26,963 nt of DNA from Azonexus sp. (GCA_030697085.1 JAUYQT010000023.1:1-26963), one strand, 5' to 3'; positions 1 through 8,621 are shown, counted from the first letter of the stretch. Numbers and translations: made by a program. Notes: generated by a model from the sequence alone, not told the origin.

Positions 1-137
1 GCTGTTGCGGAGCAGTTGCCTCAGGCTGACCGCTGGCAGACCTTCCTGGCCTACGTGGTGGCGAAAATTACCTGTCCATTGCCGCCATGGCACCCTCCTG
101 AACGGCTTGCGATGACAGGGTAACTGCCGGATTTAGG
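1..137. mobile_element. Fragment of an unidentified element interrupting istB
   Basis: The istB reading frame to the right loses all family resemblance exactly after its P-loop Gly-Leu-Gly-Lys, at about position 138, so DNA left of this point appears foreign to istB. Read on the minus strand, the junction begins CCTAAATCCGGCAGTTACCC, which looks like an IS terminal repeat; an IS1380-like end is only a guess. On the plus strand an open frame enters from the left edge and stops with TAA at 121-123 (40 codons, beginning AVAEQLPQADRWQTF). It could be the C-terminus of that element's transposase, but I do not recognise it. Confidence 0.35.
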
Positions 138-446
138 TTTACCCAAGCCACTGCTGCCGATCAGAATTGCGTTCGTTGCCGACCCCAGGAAGTCGAGGCT
201 CATCAACTCGGCAATCGCCCGCTGATCACACTGTTCCGGCCAAGCCCAGTCGAAGTCGGCCAGCGGCTTGAAACGCCCGATATGCGCACAGCGCAGCCGG
301 CGCTCCAGCGAACGGCGGGCTCGTTCGGTTTCCTCCCAGTCCAGCAAGGGATTGAGCCAAGCTTGGTTGGCACACTCGGACCAATGGGCCAAGAGGCCGT
401 GCAACTGGAGGGCGGCTGCCCGTTGGCGGGGGTCAGGCGTGGTCAT
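138..446 (-). pseudogene. istB: istB, IS21 helper ATPase, truncated
   Basis: IstB is the AAA+ ATPase that assembles on target DNA and stimulates the IstA transposase. Only about the first 103 residues are recognisable: the N-terminal helical domain with the typical ERxRRSLERRLRxAxIGRFKPLxDFDW segment (residues about 41-67) and the start of the P-loop, ILIGSSGLGK. The expected Thr/Ser after the Walker lysine is replaced by Pro and the following residues are unrelated. The whole ATPase core (rest of Walker A, Walker B, sensors) is missing; the family is normally about 250 residues. The ATG at 446 overlaps the istA end by 14 bp, the normal coupled arrangement. The frame stays open to about position 51 only through foreign sequence. 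Confidence 0.8.
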
Positions 447-1932
447 TGCAGTTCTCCATCAAGGCGTCGTAACCGGCGAGGCCATGCGGCTGAACCGGGA
501 TGTCGCGCTGTTTCACATGCTCGGGCAAAGCAACGGCCAGCGGTGGCGGTGCGGCCAGTGCTTGGCGGCGGCGTTCCAGCGCCAGACGCACGGCATTGGG
601 ATGCGGCACGTCACGCGCCAACGCTTCGTCAATCGCCAGCTTCAGTTCGGCGACACCATAACGTTCGAGCAATTCCGCCAGCGCGCGTACCGTTCGGCCC
701 AGCGGCTCACCGCGCTCGACGGCACCGGCCAGCAAAGAGCGACTGGCCGGCACGGCCTGAACCAAGTGGTCGGTGCCGCGATGGGCGCTGGCCTGATGTT
801 TCTCGGCCACCAGATCTGCAATGTGTTCGGGGATTTCGATCTGTTGGCGCCGGTCAAAACTGCGTGGATGGGTCGCGATCAGCGTCTGCCCGTCGAGAAT
901 GCGCACCTGTTGAAGGGTGGCAGCGACCGTCAGGCTGCGGGCGACACAGGTATGCGGGATTGAATAGTCATTGAGATCGAAACGCACATACGGGGTCTTG
1001 CCGGCCGAGACCGCCTTGATCTCTTCGGTGGGAAAGGCATCGCCCGGCAAGGTCAGCAGGCGTTCCTGCTCCTGAAGAAAGGCTTCACTCACCGTGATGG
1101 ATTCATCTTCCGGACAGCGCCGGGCGCCGGCCTGTTCGATCACCCAGGCATCGGCCTGCGCATTCAAATCGGCGACATCAGTGAATTGGCGACCGGCAAA
1201 GAAGGCATCACGGATATAGCGGATGGACCGCTCGACCCGGCCCTTCTCATTGCCTCGGGCAACGGCGACCGGACGAGGCTCGAAACGATAATGACCCGCC
1301 AGCGCCAGCAGGGTCGGGTTGAAACGGATGATGCTCCCTTGCCGTTCGAGGACTGCACTCTTCAGATTGTCGTAAAGGGCGACCCGGGGTACCCCACCCC
1401 AAGCTTCACAGGCGCCAACATGCCCGCGCAGGAAATTCTCCATATGGGCGCCCAGATAGAAACGCAGGAAGATCTGCCGCGAGTAGGACAGGACAGCAAC
1501 GAAAGCCATCAAGGGCCGGCGTGCCTTGCCGATTTCAAAATGGCCGAAGTGGCCCCAATCGACCTGCATTTGTTCGCCGGGTAAGGTACGCAGCCGCAGG
1601 AAGGCTTCACGCTTGGGTCGCGGTCGATGGCGGGCAATCAGGTGGCGGAAGTGATCCGGCTTGCCGGGATAGCCGCGTGCCTTGACCATCACGTAGAGCC
1701 GGGAGGCGCGCAGCCGGGGAAACTGTTCGAGGGTTTCGAGAATGAAGGGTAAGTACGGGTCGACCGCAGAAGGGCGGTGGATCACATGGATGGCCGGCAA
1801 GCCGGCCTGAGCCAGGATGCGGGCCACACTATCGCGATGCAGGTTGAGTTGAGTGGCGATGGTGCCGATCGGCCAGCGTTCGGCGTGGTGGTAGCGCAGG
1901 ATTTGCGCTTCGGTTTCAGGGGGAATGGACAT
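433..1932 (-). CDS. istA: IstA, IS21-family DDE transposase
   Basis: This is the transposase of an IS21-family element, 499 residues from the chosen ATG. An N-terminal helix-turn-helix region (about 10-45, IGTIATQLNLHRDSVARIL) is followed by an RNase H-like integrase core. The acidic residues are visible in QVDWGHF (D125), ALYDNLK (D188) and the Glu of GRVER (about 234). A C-terminal beta-barrel-like region and a basic tail follow. The frame is open upstream to 1995, but ATG 1932 is preferred because a GGAG sits 6 nt upstream and the product then begins MSIPPETEAQILRYH, typical of the family. The gene looks intact, although its partner istB is broken, so it is probably non-functional for normal cointegrate-type transposition. 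Confidence 0.92.
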   Translation of the reverse strand: MSIPPETEAQILRYHHAERWPIGTIATQLNLHRDSVARILAQAGLPAIHVIHRPSAVDPYLPFILETLEQFPRLRASRLYVMVKARGYPGKPDHFRHLIARHRPRPKREAFLRLRTLPGEQMQVDWGHFGHFEIGKARRPLMAFVAVLSYSRQIFLRFYLGAHMENFLRGHVGACEAWGGVPRVALYDNLKSAVLERQGSIIRFNPTLLALAGHYRFEPRPVAVARGNEKGRVERSIRYIRDAFFAGRQFTDVADLNAQADAWVIEQAGARRCPEDESITVSEAFLQEQERLLTLPGDAFPTEEIKAVSAGKTPYVRFDLNDYSIPHTCVARSLTVAATLQQVRILDGQTLIATHPRSFDRRQQIEIPEHIADLVAEKHQASAHRGTDHLVQAVPASRSLLAGAVERGEPLGRTVRALAELLERYGVAELKLAIDEALARDVPHPNAVRLALERRRQALAAPPPLAVALPEHVKQRDIPVQPHGLAGYDALMENCNDHA

Positions 1933-2329
1933 GGGGGCTCCGGTCAGGTTGGTGTCGGCGAATCCGACAGCGCAGGAAGTCCTGGCGTACCCCATCTGGC
2001 AAGGGGCGCTGGCATCGGCAGCAGTGCCAGCGAGCCGGAATTGCCGGCGTTGTCGGTTCAGATCGCAGTGGAACCGAAGGGCCTTCGGGTGGGGAACCCT
2101 GATGCGTCACTTCTTGTTGTTTGGCCCGGTAACGGCGCTGGCGCTCGGCGTGGGCATGACGACCTTGCCGGCTGGCTTGATAGCGGCGACCAGCGGCACG
2201 GACGGCGGTGCGTCTGGCCTGATGGGCACACCTTGCGGTGCAGTAGCGGTGACCTCGGTCGCAGTGGCTACAAATGACCACCGCGGTACGGCAACGCGCG
2301 CACAAATAGCGTCTTCCTGGAATTTCCAT
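1916..2329 (-). CDS. Small Cys-rich (zinc-ribbon-like) IS21 passenger protein
   Basis: A 137-residue basic ORF begins MEIPGRRYLCARC (ATG 2329; ten more codons are possible from 2359). It lies directly upstream of istA and overlaps its start by 17 bp. Cys pairs CARC, CSHC and CTARC in the first 35 residues suggest a zinc-binding knuckle. They are followed by an Arg/Gln/His-rich stretch (QARRTAVRAAGRRYQASRQG...RYRAKQQEVTHQGSP) that I recognise as recurring upstream of istA in some proteobacterial IS21 elements. The function is not known to me; DNA binding or transposition control is an inference. The last 50 residues look less conserved and may be read-through into the istA leader. Confidence 0.6.
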   Translation of the reverse strand: MEIPGRRYLCARCRTAVVICSHCDRGHRYCTARCAHQARRTAVRAAGRRYQASRQGRHAHAERQRRYRAKQQEVTHQGSPPEGPSVPLRSEPTTPAIPARWHCCRCQRPLPDGVRQDFLRCRIRRHQPDRSPHVHSP

Positions 2330-2359
2330 GGGCAAAAGCCAATGGGGAGAAGACAGCAA

Positions 2360-2706
2360 TGCCCGCTTCGTGAAATACTTGGCATGCAGCGTTGCCCGTC
2401 AGGGTAGCGGGGCGCGGCAGCGGATCTGGCTTGGTCGTTGGTACCGTTGTCGCGCCGGCATCTCCACCGGCTGGGGTGCTTTTACCGCATTGCCAGCGTC
2501 GGCGCTACCGCCTCATCCAAACCGCCAACCCCAGCCCTGCCGCACTGCGTTTGCCAGACGGCAGTTTGCTGTGCAAACCGCCCGCCGGAAGCCCTGCGGG
2601 CCGCCAGTTAAAACCACAATAAATAGCACCAAACGGAAAAACCAAAACCGTTGCTCCTGACTGTCGTCAGAATGTCGACGCCAGATTCCATCGCTCATTG
2701 ACCGCC
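2360..2706. other. Non-coding IS21 left-end region
   Basis: I see no convincing gene in this 347-bp stretch. It holds the upstream terminal region of the IS21 element, with a T-rich minus-strand segment around 2615-2655 and a short inverted repeat GTTTGC-TGT-GCAAAC at 2564-2578. A GC-rich segment at 2578-2605 could fold locally. Short open frames here have no recognisable similarity. Confidence 0.5.
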
Positions 2707-2707
2707 G

Positions 2708-3092
2708 TTAACAGCTTGCATATGGCATAGATCCGATCATCGGTGCAGCCATGCTGCTGGTCGAAATCGGCTCCGCTATGGATGCCTTCGGCAGCGCCGA
2801 TCTCTTGGCCCCCTGGGTCGGCATCTGCCCCGATAACAACCAGTCGGCAGGCAAGCGCAAATCAGGACGCGTCCGAAAGGGCAACCTATATGTCCGACGC
2901 TTGCTCTGCGAGTTCGCTCATGCCGCCAGTCGTACCAAGTCTATCTTCCAGTTGAAGTTCAAATCGCTCATCGTTCGGCGCGAACACTACCGGGATTCCG
3001 CCACTGACTATGAAGCGCTTTCCGTTCAACGCAACGCTCCTCTCTGGATCAAGGCTCTGACTCGCTTCAGCTTCATCTCCGTCGCCGCCTGA
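2708..3092 (+). pseudogene. IS110-family transposase, C-terminal remnant with internal deletion
   Basis: The frame reads ...GAAMLLVEIGSAMDAF, then WVGICPDNNQSAGKRKSGR and KGNLYVRRLLCEFAHAASRT, the C-terminal transposase_20 (IS116/IS110/IS902) domain that carries the catalytic Ser region and the helix-hairpin-helix-like segment. After FKSLIVRR it jumps straight to EHYRDSATDYEALSVQRNAP, the extreme C-terminus of this family, so the usual segment with ILAVAH..ILxxxYxxL is deleted in frame. The N-terminal RuvC-like domain is absent and an in-frame stop lies immediately upstream (about 2711). An ATG at 2751 is not a genuine start. The element is dead and lies between the IS21 end and the hydrogenase cluster. 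Confidence 0.8.
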
Positions 3093-3200
3093 TTTGCCAT
3101 CGAATTAAACCGATGACCTTCAGTGGTCAGAGGCTACGCTGCCGTGTAAGCTGTTTCTTTGACGTTAAACCATACAAGCAGGGGGATCTCCTTTGCTGGT

Positions 3201-4223
3201 TTAGCAAATTCTCGGGAGCGGATCGTCTTCCAGCTCCGGAAGTATCCGCTCGCCGCCGAGAGACGTCTGTAGCACCACGAGTTTATCCAGTGGCTCGACA
3301 ACGCCGATGACCCTGGCGTCACGAAACCCGGCCGCTTGTAACGCAATGACGGCCGCAGCCGAACTGTCCGGGCTCAAGACCGCGACAACGCGCCCCTCGC
3401 TGGCTAGGTAGAGCGGATCGTAGCCCAGAATTTCGCAGACACTCGCAACCGGAGGCAGTATGGGGATGTTCTCCTCGTAAAGCCTTACACCGGCACCCGT
3501 TGCTGCCGCAATATCGTGAGCAACGGTCGCTAAACCACCGCGGGTGGGGTCTCGCATGAAACGCAAGCCGGGTACTCGTTGCAGGATAGTCGTCACCGGC
3601 AGCACGCAGGCAGCATCGGACTGAAGGCTACCCGAGAGGCCGAATTGTTCCCGCGCCAGCATGACGGCAGCGCCATGATCACCGACGGTACCACTGACGA
3701 TGACGTGATCGCCGCGCTCGATGAGATCCAGTCCCAGAGGGGATTTCATGGTTCGGAGTCCGATTCCGGTCGTTGCCAAGTAAAGTCCGCCACCTTGGCC
3801 GCGTCGCACGACCTTGGTGTCCCCAGCGAGGATGCTAACACCGGCTTCCGCGCAACTACTGGCGATTGAGCGCGTGATGCGCTCTAGTACAGCCATTTCC
3901 AAACCTTCCTCGATGAATACATTTAGGCTCAGATAACGAGGAGAAGCGCCCGAAACAGCCAGATCATTCACTGTTCCGTGAACAGCGAGACTGCCGATAT
4001 TACCGCCCGGAAATTCAAGCGGTTCGACGGTAAAACCATCGGTGGTGATCATCCAGTCCGAGTCTGTCAGTCCGAGCGGCAGCGTCGCAGCGTCAACGTG
4101 AGTATTGATTGATCCGCCGAGAATTCGACAAAACAGACCGTCAATCAACTCCCGCATTAGACGGCCACCATTGCCGTGTGCCAGGGTGACTCTTTCGTAC
4201 GGTGGGTTCGCGTGATGGCTCAT
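3201..4223 (-). CDS. hypE: HypE, hydrogenase maturation carbamoyl dehydratase
   Basis: HypE takes the carbamoyl group made by HypF onto its C-terminal cysteine and dehydrates it with ATP to a thiocyanate, giving the CN ligands of the [NiFe] centre. At 340 residues the length is normal. The sequence shows the PurM/AIRS-like fold: N-terminal LAHGNGGRLMRELI (about 14-27), the LPLGLTDSDWMITTDGF region, VHGTVNDLAVSGA, the ATP-binding LAGDTKVVRRGQGGGLYLATTGIG, and DPTRGGLATVAHDIA. It ends in the diagnostic PRIC, whose terminal Cys is the modified residue. It is the last gene of the hyp run, 47 bp after hypF. The ATG at 4223 gives the canonical start; the ribosome site is weak. I see no clear terminator in the 108 bp before the IS110 remnant. 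Confidence 0.97.
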   Translation of the reverse strand: MSHHANPPYERVTLAHGNGGRLMRELIDGLFCRILGGSINTHVDAATLPLGLTDSDWMITTDGFTVEPLEFPGGNIGSLAVHGTVNDLAVSGASPRYLSLNVFIEEGLEMAVLERITRSIASSCAEAGVSILAGDTKVVRRGQGGGLYLATTGIGLRTMKSPLGLDLIERGDHVIVSGTVGDHGAAVMLAREQFGLSGSLQSDAACVLPVTTILQRVPGLRFMRDPTRGGLATVAHDIAAATGAGVRLYEENIPILPPVASVCEILGYDPLYLASEGRVVAVLSPDSSAAAVIALQAAGFRDARVIGVVEPLDKLVVLQTSLGGERILPELEDDPLPRIC

Positions 4224-4270
4224 GGGTATCTCAAGGGCAAAGGATTATGGGCGTGGGTAAATCATCGTCA

Positions 4271-6553
4271 TCAAGGCGTATTGATAGCCGAAGACAAGCG
4301 GGCTTGCGCCTCGACCACCTGACCGAAAGCGATGGCAGCATCACTGACTGGAAGGCGTTTTGGGAACAGCGCGGTAAAGCCGGCAGCGGTGAGTTCGCGC
4401 AAGGTATGAGCGACCAGCACCCGATTCTGGAACACGCCGCCGGCCAGCGCGACGCGCGAGATACCGGATTTCTCGCGGATCTGTATCGCCTGCTGGCATA
4501 AGCTTGCCGCCAGCGTGGCGTGAAACAGGGTAGCGCGTTCCTGCTGCGAACGTTCCTTGGCCATCAGCAACGGGATCAGCGGGGACCAATCGCTGCGCCA
4601 AAGCTCACCATCCTTGATCAGCGGCAGTGGAGTTGCTGTAGCGTTTTCAGTTGCCAGCGCCTCCAGGCGCATCGCAGCCTCCCCCTCATAACTCTGCTCT
4701 TGTGCCACACCAATCAGCGCGGCGGCGGCGTCGAATAGTCGGCCAATGGAGGAGGTGGTCGGACTGTTAATCCGGTTTTTCCAGGCCTCTGTTGCCAGAC
4801 TGGCCATCTCCGGTTGATCGGGCCAGGGCACTCCGGCTTCCAGACAAATCGACAGCGCACAGCGCCAGGGGTCGCGGCTGGCGCGGTCGCCACCAATCAT
4901 CCGGAAGGGTCGCAGACTGGCGGCACGGTGCCAGGCTCCAGGCGTGCCAAGCAGCGCTTCGCCACCCCATAAGGTGTGGTCAGCGCCCCAGCCCAGGCCG
5001 TCCCAGGCAAATACCAGTAGCGGGCCTTCAGCGAGTAGTTCCCCATAGACCGCGCTGGCATGGGCGTGGTGGTGAGGTATGCGCATCAGCGGCAAATGCT
5101 GATCACTGGCCCAGCGCGATGAGAAATAACCGGGGTGGGCATCGCAGACCAGCAGTTCCGGTTTGATGGAATGCATCTGACATAGATCTTCAAGCACCTG
5201 GGTGAACACCTGCAAACTACGCGGTGAACTCAGGTCGCCCTGATGCGGGGACAGAATCACGCGATCTTCGATGGCCAGCGCGATGGTGTTCTTGAGATCG
5301 GCGCCTACGGCCAGTACAGGGTGCAGCACCGGCGCCGGCAACTTCAGTTCCAGCGGAGCATAGCCACGTCCAAGGCGCATCGGACGAGGGGTGCCACCGA
5401 CAGTACGGAAGACCGAATCATCGGCAGGCCGGCGGATCGGACGATCGTGATGCAGAAACGCATCAGCGACAGTGCTCAAGCGGCGTTCAACACTGGTTTC
5501 GTCAGTCAGCACCGGTTCGCCACTGATGTTGGCCGAGGTGGCCACCAAGGGGCCGCCAAACTCCTGCAAAAGAAGATGATGCAGCGGCGAATACGGCAGC
5601 ATTAGCCCGACCTCGGCCAGGCCAGGCGCAATGGCTTCGGCGAGACCTGAGCCGGATTTCTTTTTGGTGAGTACGATTGGTCGCTGCGCCCCGCACAGCA
5701 AGGCCAGTTCTTCCGGCGTCGGGGCAGCTATTTCGCCGGTCTCCAGCATCTGCTCGGAAAGCATGATTGCCAGAGGCTTGGCTGGCCGATGTTTGCGCGC
5801 ACGAAGTCGCTCCACAACCATCCCGGAGCGGGCGTCGCACATCAGGTGGTATCCGCCAACACCTTTGACGGCAACGATTAATCCGTTGTGCAGACTCTTG
5901 ATGCAAGCGGCCAGCGCTGATTCGTTATCACGAATTGCAGCCTGACCAGGCGCGCGGAATTCGAGTGTCGGGCCGCAGCGCGGACAGGCCAGTGGCTGTG
6001 CGTGATAACGCCGGTCAGCCGTGGCGTGGTACTCGGCGCTGCACTCGGCACAAAGCGTAAAGCCCGACATGGCGGTATTCGGGCGATCGTAAGGCAAGCG
6101 ATCGATGATCGTATAGCGCGGGCCGCATTGGGTGCAATTGGTAAAGGGGTAACGATAGCGCCGGGCTTCAGGATCAGCCATTTCAGCCAGACAATCTGGA
6201 CAAACGAAATGATCGGGCGGGACAACAATCGGGCCGCGAGCGGTAAATCCGCTATCAACAATGCGGAAGTCCTGGTGATGCTCGAAGGGCCCCTTGGAAA
6301 CCAGCGGCATTTCCGGCTTTGCCAGCGGAGGGGCTTCGGTTGTCAGGCCCGCAACAAAACTGGAAATCTGATCCGGTCGGCCCTCGGCATGGATTTCGAC
6401 TTCGCCACCGAGATTGCGAACCCAGCCACAGACCCCGTAGCGCTTGGCTAAGCGGACCGTGAAGGGCCTGAAACCAACGCCTTGAATTTGGCCTCGCAAG
6501 CGGACATTGCGCGAAATTAGAGTGTTGGCTAAAACTTCGGCTGCCACGCTCAC
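4271..6553 (-). CDS. hypF: HypF, carbamoyltransferase for hydrogenase cyanide ligands
   Basis: HypF uses carbamoyl phosphate and ATP to carbamoylate HypE. This 760-residue protein has all domains in order. The acylphosphatase domain (about 16-100, GQIQGVGFRPFTVRLAKRYG) comes first. The zinc-finger pairs follow (Cys118/121, 140/143, 168/171, 190/193). Next is a YrdC-like domain (about 210-395, with AVKGVGGYHLMCDA and KHRPAKPLAIM). Last is the Kae1-like C-terminal domain with HHHAH at 494-498, FAWDGLGWG and ALAGGVFQN. The start is GTG at 6553, one base after the hypD stop (TAG C GTG), which implies translational coupling. Nothing looks broken. Confidence 0.96.
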   Translation of the reverse strand: MSVAAEVLANTLISRNVRLRGQIQGVGFRPFTVRLAKRYGVCGWVRNLGGEVEIHAEGRPDQISSFVAGLTTEAPPLAKPEMPLVSKGPFEHHQDFRIVDSGFTARGPIVVPPDHFVCPDCLAEMADPEARRYRYPFTNCTQCGPRYTIIDRLPYDRPNTAMSGFTLCAECSAEYHATADRRYHAQPLACPRCGPTLEFRAPGQAAIRDNESALAACIKSLHNGLIVAVKGVGGYHLMCDARSGMVVERLRARKHRPAKPLAIMLSEQMLETGEIAAPTPEELALLCGAQRPIVLTKKKSGSGLAEAIAPGLAEVGLMLPYSPLHHLLLQEFGGPLVATSANISGEPVLTDETSVERRLSTVADAFLHHDRPIRRPADDSVFRTVGGTPRPMRLGRGYAPLELKLPAPVLHPVLAVGADLKNTIALAIEDRVILSPHQGDLSSPRSLQVFTQVLEDLCQMHSIKPELLVCDAHPGYFSSRWASDQHLPLMRIPHHHAHASAVYGELLAEGPLLVFAWDGLGWGADHTLWGGEALLGTPGAWHRAASLRPFRMIGGDRASRDPWRCALSICLEAGVPWPDQPEMASLATEAWKNRINSPTTSSIGRLFDAAAALIGVAQEQSYEGEAAMRLEALATENATATPLPLIKDGELWRSDWSPLIPLLMAKERSQQERATLFHATLAASLCQQAIQIREKSGISRVALAGGVFQNRVLVAHTLRELTAAGFTALFPKRLPVSDAAIAFGQVVEAQARLSSAINTP

Positions 6554-6554
6554 G

Positions 6555-7694
6555 CTAGTCGTGTCCTGCTGCCGTGCTTAATGCCGTGTTGGCACCGATT
6601 TTGGCATCAATCCGCTGGTGGATCCCGGACGACCACCAGATGCGACAAGCACCTTCGTCGGAAACCATGCATGGCCCGATTGGCGTGGCCGGGCGGCAGG
6701 CCGTGCCATAGATCCGGCATTCAGGCGGGCTGATTTTCCCAAGTACGACACGCGCACAGTCACATCCTGCTGGCATTTCGTTGCTACGCTTTCGTGCAGC
6801 ATCCAGTGGCAGGATGTTGCGGGCATCGTGGGCTTCGAGATGTGATTTGAGGGAATAACCGGAATGCTCGATTATCCCTATGCCGCGCCAGGGAGAATCA
6901 AGCACTTCAAAGGCTTCGGTCAGCAGTTGTTGGGCAAACCGGTTACCGCCCGGCTTTACCGCAGCGCCATAGCAATTGGTCAGCGACGGTTTCCCCTCCT
7001 GCGACTGCACCAGCACCGAATGGATCGCTTCGAGCAAGCTGTCAGGGGTGAAGCCAGTAATCGCTGTGGGAAGATGGTGGCGCTGGTAAATGAACTCCCA
7101 TTCTTCAGGACCCATGATGGTTGCCACGTGTCCCGGGGCAATCAGGGCATCGAGACCTGCGTCAGGAGAGTCCAGCAGCATAGCCACGGCCGGCCAAGTC
7201 AGACGGCCACTGGTTAGCAACAGCAGGTTGGCGGGTAGGCCCTGGCCAATTACCGCAGCAATGGGCGCCATGGTTGTCTCGAACCCGACGGCATGGAAAA
7301 CCACCGTGCGTTGCGGATTCTCGCGGGCGATGCGGACGGCCTCAAGTGGCGTGGCAACGGCATGGACTTCGGCTCCGGCGGCTTTGGCGGCAGCCAATGA
7401 ACTCACCTCGCTGCGCGGTACATTTACCGGTACGCGCAACATGTCACCAAAGCTGACGACAATCACATCGTGATGCAAGGCCCACTGAATGACCTGATAG
7501 ATGTCTTCTTCAGGGCAGATGCAGACCGGACAGCCGGGACCCGGAATCAGTTGCACTTCTTTCGGCAGCAGCGTGCGCAAACCGGCCATCGAGATCGAGC
7601 GCTCGTGGCCGCCGCAGACGTTCATGATCCGTACCGGACCGCTTAGCGGCAAGGCCCGGATCTTTTTCAGCCAGTTCTCGGCTTGACCTGACAT
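6555..7694 (-). CDS. hypD: HypD, Fe-S scaffold for Fe(CN)2CO assembly
   Basis: HypD forms the scaffold with HypC on which iron receives its CN and CO ligands before transfer to the large subunit. The 379-residue length is normal. Conserved motifs seen are NVCGGHERSI (about 25-34), IPGPGCPVCICPEEDIY with its paired cysteines (about 51-67), FHAVGFETTMAPIAAVI, APGHVATIMG, and the Cys-rich C-terminal region for the [4Fe-4S] cluster (MPAGCDCARVVLGK, PPECRIYGTACRP, IGPCMVSDEGACRIW). It starts 6 bp after hypB and ends 1 bp before hypF, within the compact hyp run. Confidence 0.96.
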   Translation of the reverse strand: MSGQAENWLKKIRALPLSGPVRIMNVCGGHERSISMAGLRTLLPKEVQLIPGPGCPVCICPEEDIYQVIQWALHHDVIVVSFGDMLRVPVNVPRSEVSSLAAAKAAGAEVHAVATPLEAVRIARENPQRTVVFHAVGFETTMAPIAAVIGQGLPANLLLLTSGRLTWPAVAMLLDSPDAGLDALIAPGHVATIMGPEEWEFIYQRHHLPTAITGFTPDSLLEAIHSVLVQSQEGKPSLTNCYGAAVKPGGNRFAQQLLTEAFEVLDSPWRGIGIIEHSGYSLKSHLEAHDARNILPLDAARKRSNEMPAGCDCARVVLGKISPPECRIYGTACRPATPIGPCMVSDEGACRIWWSSGIHQRIDAKIGANTALSTAAGHD

Positions 7695-7700
7695 GGTCGA

Positions 7701-8621
7701 TTACCGTGGCTGCGTCGAGAAATGGACTTCAGGCGCCACAACACGCAAAGTGCGGTGAGCATCGGTATCTTGGGCCGGCGTCATTGTGGATCCGGAATCA
7801 AGGCGCTGGCGGTACTCTTCTCGTGTGGATCGTAGCCAGTTGATCCAGGCATCGATGCTGCTACTCACCCGCGCAGAGACGTGCATGATCGGGGCCTGCG
7901 AAGCTAGATTACGCAGCGACTGTTCAGCCATTTGCGGAGAGAACTCGGGGAGGTGGGGCAGCAGGTCGGTTTTACTCAGCAACATCAGATCTGCCGCCCG
8001 GAACATCACCGGATATTTGGCCGGTTTATCATCGCCTTCGGTAACCGATAGCAGGATCACATTGCGATGGTGGCCGAGGTCAAAACTGGCGGGACAAACC
8101 AAATTACCGACGTTCTCGATGAACAGAATATCCAGATTGGCGAGTTCGAGATGCGTCAGTGATTGTTCTATCAGGTGGGCATCAAGGTGGCAGGCGGTAC
8201 CCGTGGTGATCTGGTGTGCCTGCACGCCCAATGCCCGGATTCTGTCGGCATCGTTTTCTGTTTCAAGATCACCTTCGATCACCGCGATTCGCAGCGAACC
8301 GTTCAAGGCGCGGATGGTCGCTTCGAGCAACGAGGTCTTGCCCGACCCTGGTGACGACATAAGGTTGATTACCAGAACCCCGTGTTGATCGAACCGGTTG
8401 CGGTTCTCCCGGGCATGGTGGTCATTGTGCTGCATCAGCGAGTTGAGCGCAGCGCTGGAATGGCTTGCGCTGCCATGCTCGTGGTTGTGGTCATGGTCGT
8501 GACCATGCCCGTGGTCGTGACCATGCTGATGCTTGTGGTGACGATACGAATGGTGACCATGATCTTTCGACAGGAGGTGCCGGTTACCGTCTGTAATGCT
8601 GCAGCCGCAGTCAGTGCACAT
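7701..8621 (-). CDS. hypB: HypB, nickel-binding GTPase with long His-rich stretch
   Basis: HypB is the SIMIBI-class GTPase that, with HypA, inserts nickel into the large subunit. This 306-residue protein starts MCTDCGC, the N-terminal high-affinity metal motif. Residues 21-54 follow with 16 histidines alternating with Gly and Asp, as in nickel-storing HypB proteins of rhizobia and other betaproteobacteria. The G domain begins about residue 80: P-loop SSPGSGKTSLL (89-99), VIEGDLETENDADRIR, TTGTACHLDA, the metal-site Cys in ENVGNLVCPASFDLG, and LLSKTDLLPH. A C-terminal tail of about 35 residues is less conserved. Its ATG overlaps the end of hypA by 11 bp. The His stretch suggests nickel storage. 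Confidence 0.97.
   Translation of the reverse strand: MCTDCGCSITDGNRHLLSKDHGHHSYRHHKHQHGHDHGHGHDHDHNHEHGSASHSSAALNSLMQHNDHHARENRNRFDQHGVLVINLMSSPGSGKTSLLEATIRALNGSLRIAVIEGDLETENDADRIRALGVQAHQITTGTACHLDAHLIEQSLTHLELANLDILFIENVGNLVCPASFDLGHHRNVILLSVTEGDDKPAKYPVMFRAADLMLLSKTDLLPHLPEFSPQMAEQSLRNLASQAPIMHVSARVSSSIDAWINWLRSTREEYRQRLDSGSTMTPAQDTDAHRTLRVVAPEVHFSTQPR

Larger units (their letters stand above)
138..2683 (-). mobile_element. Truncated IS21-family insertion sequence
   Basis: Three genes in the typical order for one IS21 subgroup are read leftward: a Cys-rich passenger ORF, istA and istB. The istB distal part and the element's right end are missing, cut near position 138. The upstream end is placed at about 2683 because the minus strand there begins TGGCGTCGACATTCTGACG, fitting the TG...CA rule for IS21 termini, and because an unrelated IS110 remnant starts just beyond. 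The left boundary is therefore an inference, and no target duplication can be checked because the other end is lost. With istB broken, autonomous transposition is unlikely. Confidence 0.7.

Noticed and set aside
268..974. Two overlapping plus-strand frames of about 230 codons
   Set aside because: They lie antisense to istA and istB, have composition typical of a GC-rich shadow frame and show no family resemblance.
3093..3200. Terminator after hypE
   Set aside because: Only a 5-bp stem (TGACC/GGTCA, 3112-3127) without a T-run is visible.
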